Shown here in pieces: positions 20,841 through 27,252 of a DNA stretch of 27,252 nt. A model generated the notes under the pieces. It was not told the DNA's origin. It made no database searches and saw only the letters and a program-made list of their open reading frames with translations. Each line of letters opens with the position of its first letter. Within the stretch, counting starts at the first letter, position 1. This DNA comes from Fragilaria crotonensis (taxonomy: Eukaryota > Bacillariophyta > Fragilariophyceae > Fragilariales > Fragilariaceae): positions 1 through 27,252 of the forward strand of contig JAKSYS010000758.1 in the NCBI GenBank assembly GCA_022925895.1. The letters run 5' to 3'. Made by a program: the position numbers and the translations under genes.

Positions 20841-21113
20841 TACGGAGTATGACCACTCTGGGGTACTGTTGCACTGTTACGTGGATTGCATGTACTACAG
20901 GTATACAGTACATAAATGGACGGTAATTTATGTTGAAACGACAGTGTGTTACGTTACTGAAGTACAATACTGTACGAATTCAAAGTTACTGGATGGAATA
21001 CTCATTGAATTTTTGCTGTAAAGCACAGGTTTCTGCTTCACAAATGCTACTGTTAAACACCAGTATGTATCATACTCCGATCAGTTGTGAGGAACCCACT
21101 ACCTGTACTTGTA

Positions 21114-21735
21114 CAGTGCAGGAAGCCTATAATCGACAAAAAAACTGGATTCTATTTCTCCTTGATTTGGGATTTTATTCAAAATGTGAGCCGATAAGTG
21201 TGATGTTTGCGATTGCATTATGAAAGTTATCGGCTTACAAATTTTCAGAATTTATTTTTCAAAGATTTATTGATGGCTGAAGATGTGACTTTTTTTCACG
21301 ACACTAACTTTTTATTGCATTTCTGGGCGATTTAGGATAAACTAAAATTTGGTTTGAGAATTTGAGAAACAAAATTTCTGGCATGGCACTTAGCGAAAGG
21401 TACTCTTCCTCAATTCCTCAGTAGCTTCTACATAGAATCAGTACCAGCAAAGTCACGAGGGAAACGTATGGAGCTCTACGGTGGAATGCCTCTGTAGCAT
21501 CTACATAATTTCAGTAGCAGGAAACTCAACGAGGAAGCATAGTGGTGTTCTACAGTGCACCGCGCATATTCTAGATCACTACCAGGTACAGTAGTATAAT
21601 GGTACTGGAATTGTGTAGACGGGCTGACAGGTTATGAGCTCAACTTTGAGTACAGTACTACAATTGCTGTACAGTACTACAGTAGCAAGTAATCTGGAAT
21701 TTCACCAAATTGTTGTTTATAGGCTTCCTGCACTG
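21114..21735. mobile_element. Inverted-repeat element (622 bp) bounded by TA, mariner-like MITE candidate
   Basis: CAGTGCAGGAAGCCTATAA at 21114-21132 is repeated perfectly in inverted orientation at 21717-21735. TA lies immediately outside each end (21112-21113 and 21736-21737). TA duplication with CAGT-type ends fits Tc1/mariner, but GTAC is so common here that TA alone is weak evidence. No transposase is inside. The interior contains a 13-bp inverted repeat (21185-21197 with 21227-21239, one mismatch) and a degenerate tandem duplication at 21416-21557. Confidence 0.68.
21416..21557. repeat. Degenerate tandem duplication, about 73-bp period
   Basis: Two adjacent units start CCTC-GTAGC-TCTACATA (21416) and CCTCTGTAGCATCTACATAA (21489). 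Both continue through a TCAGTA-CAG block and an ACGAGG block and end CTAC-GTG. It lies inside the inverted-repeat element and is clearly older than a recent copy. Confidence 0.65.
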
Positions 21736-21737
21736 TA

Positions 21738-22284
21738 CTCTAGTTACAGATAACAACACATGCGCTGACCATCATGTAGACTACATACACTTGTACTAGT
21801 ACCTTGTACCCTCAACCCTCAACAGCATGGTTGGACTGCAGCACTCTCTACTGTCATAAGAGAATTCGAAGTTTTTTGAATGAACCCGAATTGACTGTAT
21901 GTTCGCCATGCGTCAATGTGTCAATCGTCAATCACGTATCACGTCCCAAGTCCCAACATCGATTTCACAGACTCCACACAGACACACAGTCGATTTCACA
22001 GACTCGCCCACACAGTCTCCGTGGGGGCATTTCGTTTGGCGCCAAATTTGCAAGAAATTCAAAAAACAAGAAAAAAGAAGTCGAAAAGTCAACACCACAC
22101 CACCCAACCACCAAACGCAACTTAGTACGCAATCATAAGATTGCCATTGATGAATACAGCAAGAACTACGGAGTAGACGAGTCATTGTCAACCGCGCCTC
22201 ACATCTTAGTTTCGCAGCGTCTGACCGCTACTGAAGAGTATCGGAGACAATCCTGGGTCCGCACTCAGAACAAAAGAATACTGA
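21738..22284. promoter_or_regulatory. Upstream region of the organellar DNA polymerase gene
   Basis: Presumed promoter/5' UTR. It holds a CTTGTACTAGTACCTTGTACC palindromic block near 21790-21810 and the 31-bp tandem. A long open frame (21804-22478) crosses it, but its translation is low complexity and it overlaps the polymerase start, so I reject it as a gene. Confidence 0.45.
21960..22016. repeat. Two-copy tandem repeat, 31-bp period
   Basis: CGATTTCACAGACTC occurs at 21960-21974 and 21991-22005, each followed by a CACACAGT-containing stretch. It lies upstream of the DNA polymerase gene, in the presumed promoter region. Confidence 0.75.
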
Positions 22285-22347
22285 ATGAACCTGTTGCTTC
22301 TTCATCTACTTGCACTTGTGGATTCGTTACAGCCCACATCATTCAAT

Positions 22348-25300
22348 ATGATGAGAAGAGCTATCCTGTCGAACCCATATCGACGGCAGCTGTGTCGAAA
22401 CAACCCTCGGATCATTGCACCACACTCATTCCTTCTGCGTTCCTCATTGTCAGAAGCAGCGGCCATCAGACTACTTGACGATGACGATGAGCAAGATGTC
22501 TACTCTTACGAGAACATCAAGCCGCCTATCGTTAAGGATGTTCCTCTTGAGCACAAGACGCTTCTTGCTTCCGACAAGTTATTACTGCCAGACTACGTAG
22601 CCTGCACTCTTGCTCATCCATCGGATAAACCGGAGTATGTTCCTCCAGCTTACACAGCTGACCAGGATGATTTGTTGCAAGATCTCAAGTCTCGCCCCGT
22701 CGAGAGGGGTAACTGGAATCCTGCTGCTCCCCTAAAGTGGGCGCAAACGTTTGGACGCCGGTCGGCAGAATCAGCAGCAAGATTGGCGACGCTTGTGAAA
22801 CTCGGACCCGGCGATGAAGGATATTTTGATGTTTCCGACATGAAAATACCGGGGTTACCATCGTCCGCACGAAGAAGAGGCGCGTATCGTTCTGCAAAAG
22901 CTTTTGACGCCCCTGATGGCACATTTCATGCGTGCGATACAGAAGTTATGGACATTGATTTGAAAACTGTTGGTCCTGTCGGCAATGGCTATGTCACTTG
23001 CGTATCCGTGTATAGCGGTCCTGACTTTGACTATGGGCTCGGGGATGGTCCTGGTTCTACGTTATGGATTGATAATCTGGACGATTCTGCTGGACTACTT
23101 CAAGAATTCAAGGACTGGTTTCAAGATTCAAAACAACTAAAAGTGTGGCACAATTACGGATTCGATCGACATGTCATGTGGAACGAAGGAATCGACTGTC
23201 GTGGGTTTGGTGGTGATACGATGCACATGGCACGCCTACAGGATACTTCGCGATCGAAGTATGGGCTTAGCACAGGATATTCTTTGGAAGCATTAACAGA
23301 ATCCTTGCTTGAGCGACGCAAGAAGCCTATGAAAGAGCTTTTCGGAATAAAGAGAACTCGAAAGGATGGAACGGAAGGTCTCGTGGCAGATATTCCACCT
23401 ATTGAAGTGATGCAGCGTGATCCAAAGCACCGACAAAGTTGGATTATATATTCAGCATACGATGCTGAAGGGACGTGGCTGCTCCGGGAAGAACTGCAGA
23501 AATTGCTTGAAAAAATGACGTGGGTCGGCGACAAGAATATGTACGATTACTACCAAATGTATATGCGCGCATTTGGAAGTATTAACCGATATGGAACGTC
23601 GTGGCATTCGCGTTGATGCACGGGACTATTTGGCTGGAGTCGAAGTGCAAGCGCGCAAAGACCGAGCGGCACGTCGATATCTTCCGACACTGGGCAGCAA
23701 AGCAGATTGGCCCAGATGGATTGGCAATCAACACAGCCTCTAGCTTGCAGCTGTGTACGTTCCTCTTCGGAGGTGCTGAAAACCCGAAAAGCAAAGAGAG
23801 AACAGAAAGTGTGCGCGTATTCAAAGTTCCGCGGGAAGAAATTCCTGAGGATGCTTTGGAGGCAATGCGACTGCGCGACAGCAGTGAGGCAAATGACGCC
23901 CCACCGGAAAGGACGATTTTGACTGCATGAATGCAGTTCAATTGAAGGCGCTTTGTAAAAGCCTTGGACTGAAACAGTCCGGCAAGAGGCTGAGTTGCAG
24001 GAAAGGCTGCAGGGACATTATCTGACTCAAGCTGGGGATGAGGATTCGAATCTTTTGGGCGTTGGCGATGATTACGAGGTGATGAAAGACGATGACCTGC
24101 GGTGCGTGCTCGTCGGGAGGGGTTTAGACAACACTGGAAATAGGAAACAACTTCTTGATCGGTTGCGCGACGACACCTCCTTCGCGTTAGAGCTTATGTC
24201 TGCTCGAAACCCCAACGACAGGAATGGTTATGAAGCGATAAGTCGGGCTCTTAAAGACGCAGCCGATCGAGACGGTGGTACCTTGCAGGATATTCTTGCA
24301 GAAGTACGAAAGAAAGCGGATACGGTCTCGAAGTTCGTGGATGTCACAATCAGTAGTATCGGGATGACTCCTAGCAAGTATACTGCTGGAGGTGCCCCTA
24401 GTGCCACAGCTGATGTTATTCGGGCTCTTGCCGGAGATCCCTTTAGGGAGAACCCCAAGTTCGGCACCGCGTATGATTTTTTCGGAGGTGGAGATGCTGG
24501 ACGCGAAGCGTGTGAAGCGCTTTACAGCCTTGGTGCCATCGGCTCTATAGATACGATGATCGCAAACTTCCTCACTAGCCTTCAGTTGTTGGCTGACGAG
24601 CAAAGTCGGGTTCACGGATCAGTTAATCTTAACACCGAGACTGGTCGTCTGTCGTCAAGGCGACCGAACCTTCAAAACCAACCGGCACTTGAAGGACACG
24701 TACAAGATTCGTAGGGCATTCCAGGCGTCACCTGGCAACAACTTCATCGTTGCTGATTACGGTCAACTGGAGTTGAGGTTGCTCGCGAGTATGACCAAAT
24801 GCCGATCAATGATTGATGCTTTTCATGCTGGTGGCGACTTCACTCTCGAACTGCATTGGATATGTTCGATTATGTCCAGCAAAAGGTTGACGCGGGTGAG
24901 TGTCTGTTGGAATGGGACTATAGCAAGGGCGAACCACCCAAACCAATGTTGAAAGACATGTTTGCATCGGAACGTCGAAAGGCGAAAACGTTAAATTTCT
25001 CCATCGCGTACGGCAAAACAGCTCATGGTCTTAGCCAAGATTGGGGTGTTTCCAAAGAAGAGGCAGAAGAAATGCTGAACGCATGGTACAATGCCCGCCC
25101 TGAGGTGCTCAAGTGGCAAACAATGACCAAGGAGTACGCAAAGGAATATGGTCTCACGAGAACACTCATGGGACGCTATCGTCAATTGCCGGACGCAAAA
25201 GGAAAGGATCGAAAGTTGCTCGGTCATGCTCAACGGGCTAGCATTAACACAGCAATTCAAGGGGGTGCGGCAGATGTGGCTATGATGGCCATGATCAAGA

Positions 25301-25514
25301 TTAACGACAGCGAAAGCTCAAACGATTAGGATGGATTCTGTTGATGCAGATTCACGATGAGGTTATTCTAGAGGGTCCCCAGGAGACAGCCGAAGAGGCC
25401 TTTGCCGAAGTTATTGATTGCATGGAAAGTCCGTGGGTATATGGCTTGCAAACTGCTGTTCCACTGCTCGTTGATGGATCGTACGAGCACAACAATTGGT
25501 ATGATGCCAAGTAG
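22348..25514 (+). CDS. Family A organellar DNA polymerase (POP type) with 3'-5' exonuclease and tandem SAP motifs
   Basis: Replicates organellar DNA by homology. About 1058 residues from Met at 22348, or 1079 from Met at 22285. Exonuclease motifs: CDTEVMDID (Exo I, near 22933), HNYGFDRHV (Exo II, near 23149), YSAYDAEGTWLL (Exo III, near 23447). Two SAP-like helix-extended-helix motifs follow: LKALCKSLGLKQSGKR-AELQERL (23940-24004) and LRCVLVGRGLDNTGNRKQLL (24097-24160). Polymerase motifs: TETGRLSSRRPNLQNQ, motif A VADYGQLELRLLA, motif B KTLNFSIAYGKTAHGLS, motif C QIHDEVILEGP. Seven frame changes lie near 23575, 23682, 23917-23920, 23988, 24692, 24841 and 25320; each fits loss of 1-2 bases from a short run. 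Motif residues are all intact, so an active gene with assembly errors is more likely than a pseudogene. The start choice affects targeting: the short form has a basic mitochondrial-like leader, the long form a signal peptide. Confidence 0.93.
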
Positions 25515-25696
25515 TGATGCAAACCTCATGGCTTCAATACCGAGAACTCGTTGATGAAGGTCTCTACGTGTGAACCAACTAACACACACAATGTATCATG
25601 ATTGTTGTTGATATAGTGAGTGCTAAGATATAGATTGACAAATGGGTCCGACCCCAACAAAAATCACTGGTAGCAAATAGGTACACGGGTCTTGAA
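25515..25696. other. Convergent intergenic region
   Basis: Spacer holding the 3' ends of the polymerase and HMG genes. Nothing further is recognised. Confidence 0.55.
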
Positions 25697-26931
25697 TCAA
25701 CGGGAAAACCTCCACATAAAGTTAAATTTCCCCCAGGGCTTCAGGGCGGTGATTGATGGTGCGCTGCTCATCATCACCCAAGGTAATGATCCTTCACCAT
25801 GCTCATATTGAGGAGGAGGCTGTCCCTCATATCCTGGTTGAATGGGCGGCGGTCCAGCGTAAGCAGGAGGTTGGTAATGCGCCATGCCGTTTGGACCCAA
25901 GACCGCTACGTGTTTCCCATTGGCATATGTGCCCTGCGCTTTGAAGGATACTGCGGTGCTGAGGAGATAGTTAGATTATCGTGTTGTTCGTTACGCAAGC
26001 GCGCGATCCGTTGACTTACGATACATTTGAGGAGGAGGAGGATATTGTGGCGGGTACCATACGGTGGATTGCCAGGATGCATATAGTGACTATATGCACC
26101 ACCATGGTGGTCGCCGTATGGATTAGGAGGATACTGCTGTTGGTATTGGGGGTTCTGACTGTCAGCGCCTTGCTCAGAGCTTTGAAACATACTGGTCATG
26201 TAAGCAGCTTGTTCTGCTTGAAACTTGCGTTGTTCCTCAACCTTCTGTTCGTACTCAGTCCGCCACTCAGCAATAGCAACCTTATATTTCTCGCGTTCAC
26301 TTTTCTCTCGCTCAACATGAGGACTTTTTTCCTCTTCACCAGCATTTCTCCAGAGCTCACCAAGGATGCGAGAAACTTCGGTGTTACGAATGGTTGGATT
26401 CGCGTCCTTGATTTGGCGACGCTTGTCCTGGCTGAAATAGAGAAAAGCAGACATGGGGCGCTTCGGGGCGGATGGATCTTTCTTAGCTCTCTTCCAAGGA
26501 ACCTGCCATGGACCAGTGTAACTTGACTTTTCAACCATGTATCTCTGCTTATCCTTTGCTGCAACATCATCCCAATGAGCGCTCTTCTGCTGGGAGGTTC
26601 CTCCACATTTCTGCTGACTTCTTGGAAACCTCGGTGATGATTTGTCTCCAAGCTCTTCCTTGATCTCCGGTTGCTTGGCCATGAAGAAACAAATGTAACT
26701 TGATTTGAACCTCTTGGGGGCTAGGGAAAGAGAAAGCGTCAATGTCTATACCCTACAACGCTTGACGGTGATCAGATGACATATACGACTTACCTTGTGG
26801 AGCTTTCCTCAGCGTCGCTGCGTCTCGCTTTTTCTTGTTTTTCTTCGGGGATGAATCGGTATACTCGGAGACTCCTCGAGCTCGTAGTCCACCTCATTGG
26901 GGGCTTGTTGTTCGTCTACCTGCAGTGCCAT
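25697..26931 (-). CDS. Tandem HMG-box protein with proline/tyrosine/glutamine-rich tail
   Basis: Non-sequence-specific DNA-bending chromatin protein by homology. Exons 26794-26931, 26020-26720 and 25697-25958 give about 368 residues. After an acidic N-terminus and a basic KKNKKKR stretch, box A begins APKRFKSSYICFFMAK and ends HWDDVAAKDKQRYMVEK. Box B begins APKRPMSAFLYFSQDKRRQ and ends EREKYKVAIAEWR. A short coiled segment leads into a tail of PPQY/GYPP/GPPP type repeats. Five frame changes are inferred near 26869, 26639, 26580, 26056 and 25941, each fitting loss of one or two bases. The last residues are uncertain: if another base is missing near 25790, the stop would be at 25774 after HYLG. 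The 3' boundary is therefore the weakest part. Confidence 0.88.
25959..26019 (-). other. HMG gene intron 2 (61 nt)
   Basis: On the minus strand the donor is TGTATC/GTAAGTC and the acceptor TCTCCTCAG/CACCGCAG, phase 1. It joins PPPPQMY to PPQYPSK, continuing the proline/tyrosine pattern. Confidence 0.8.
26721..26793 (-). other. HMG gene intron 1 (73 nt)
   Basis: On the minus strand the donor is CACAAG/GTAAGTC and the acceptor TTTCCCTAG/CCCCCAAG, phase 1. It joins TLRKAPQ to APKRFKSS at the start of box A. Confidence 0.85.
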
Positions 26932-27252
26932 GGCGACAGGAAATCCGTGAGAAGGGGATTGCGAGCGGTTAAAGTGTCACGCATCCGTTGAAACAAAACA
27001 AAAGCGAACACGCCCGAGTTGGCAGGATGGTTCACACTCGATTTGAACAAACCTATGAGCAGCGCCAGCGAATTAGACACTTTGGTTTTCGGTACAGTAT
27101 CATAAATGCGTAACGATACTATGTACTCGGTGTAGTCAGTACCAGTACTAGGAGCACTCCCGAAGGAGCACAGTGGCGCCAGTACGGTAAACGTGTACCT
27201 GGTGTGTACAGTGTATATGTGCTCTGGAGGTGCAGTGAATCGGACTGAGTTG
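26932..27252. promoter_or_regulatory. Upstream region of the HMG gene, window edge
   Basis: Presumed promoter of the HMG gene. The last 150 bases again carry GTAC/AGTAC motifs (near 27120-27150 and 27180-27215). No other gene is visible before the window ends. Confidence 0.45.

Noticed and set aside
20788-21021. Open frame over the TG microsatellite
   Set aside because: The translation is Cys/Val repeats from the microsatellite followed by unconserved sequence.
21804-22478. Open frame of 224 codons upstream of the DNA polymerase
   Set aside because: Low-complexity translation rich in His, Thr and Ser, includes the 31-bp tandem repeat, and overlaps the real polymerase start in another frame.
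23575-23690. Very small introns at the frame-change sites
   Set aside because: The coding sequence continues across each site with almost no spare bases, and no GT-AG pair fits.
23575-25320. DNA polymerase as a true pseudogene
   Set aside because: All exonuclease and polymerase motifs are intact, there are no premature stops within the correct frame, and neighbouring essential genes show the same error type.
5202-25941. Programmed frameshifting or insertional RNA editing as the cause of the frame changes
   Set aside because: There is no shared slippery heptamer, stop codon context or flanking motif. The sites are ordinary short runs of all four bases, and insertional editing of nuclear diatom mRNAs has no precedent that I know of.
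1-27252. tRNA, rRNA or CRISPR array
   Set aside because: No tRNA B-box/cloverleaf candidate, rRNA-like stretch or regularly spaced repeats were seen by eye; a covariance-model scan would be needed to exclude small ncRNAs.

Overview
This is a nuclear contig of a photosynthetic stramenopile, most likely a diatom. The case rests on three things. The ferredoxin-type glutamate synthase begins with a signal peptide followed by ANA/FLP, the 'ASAFAP'-type signature of plastid import in diatoms and relatives. The introns are short (61-131 nt, GT-AG). The genes are independent, on both strands, and separated by AT-rich intergenic DNA full of GTAC-containing palindromes. I cannot name the species from sequence alone.

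Layout. 86-1906 (+): ChaN-like domain fused to an arsenite-methyltransferase-like domain. 2077-3552 (-): MDP-1 phosphatase + cold-shock + ASCH-like fusion with a plastid-type leader. 3978-9245 (-): plastid ferredoxin-dependent glutamate synthase, three exons. 10234-10879 (+): small membrane/coiled-coil protein, three exons. 11028-11719 (-): cyclophilin H-like PPIase. 12132-12594: decayed coding remnant. 13489-18438 (+): soluble adenylyl cyclase (ADCY10 architecture), three exons. 18802-19815: AT-rich tract with broken coding-like stretches. 20185-20765: non-autonomous hAT element with terminal inverted repeats and a perfect 8-bp target duplication. 21114-21735: second inverted-repeat element, with TA at both edges. 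22285/22348-25514 (+): family A organellar DNA polymerase (POP type) carrying two SAP motifs. 25697-26931 (-): two-box HMG protein.

The genes do not form an operon or one pathway. Nitrogen assimilation (GOGAT), organellar replication (POP), cyclic-nucleotide signalling (sAC), splicing-associated folding (PPIH) and chromatin (HMG) are housekeeping or regulatory functions that happen to be neighbours. The unusual items are the two domain fusions, the sAC with a changed bicarbonate pocket, the SAP-bearing polymerase with a possible alternative-start dual-targeting leader, and the two transposon-like elements.

Data quality dominates the reading. Five of the eight recognisable genes are broken by small frame changes (17 sites by my count). 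Each is explained by loss of 1-2 bases from a short mononucleotide run (one from a GC dinucleotide run). After allowing for these, every gene's coding length becomes a multiple of three. Unpolished long-read assembly is the simplest explanation. I therefore annotate these genes as CDS and describe their breaks, rather than calling them pseudogenes.
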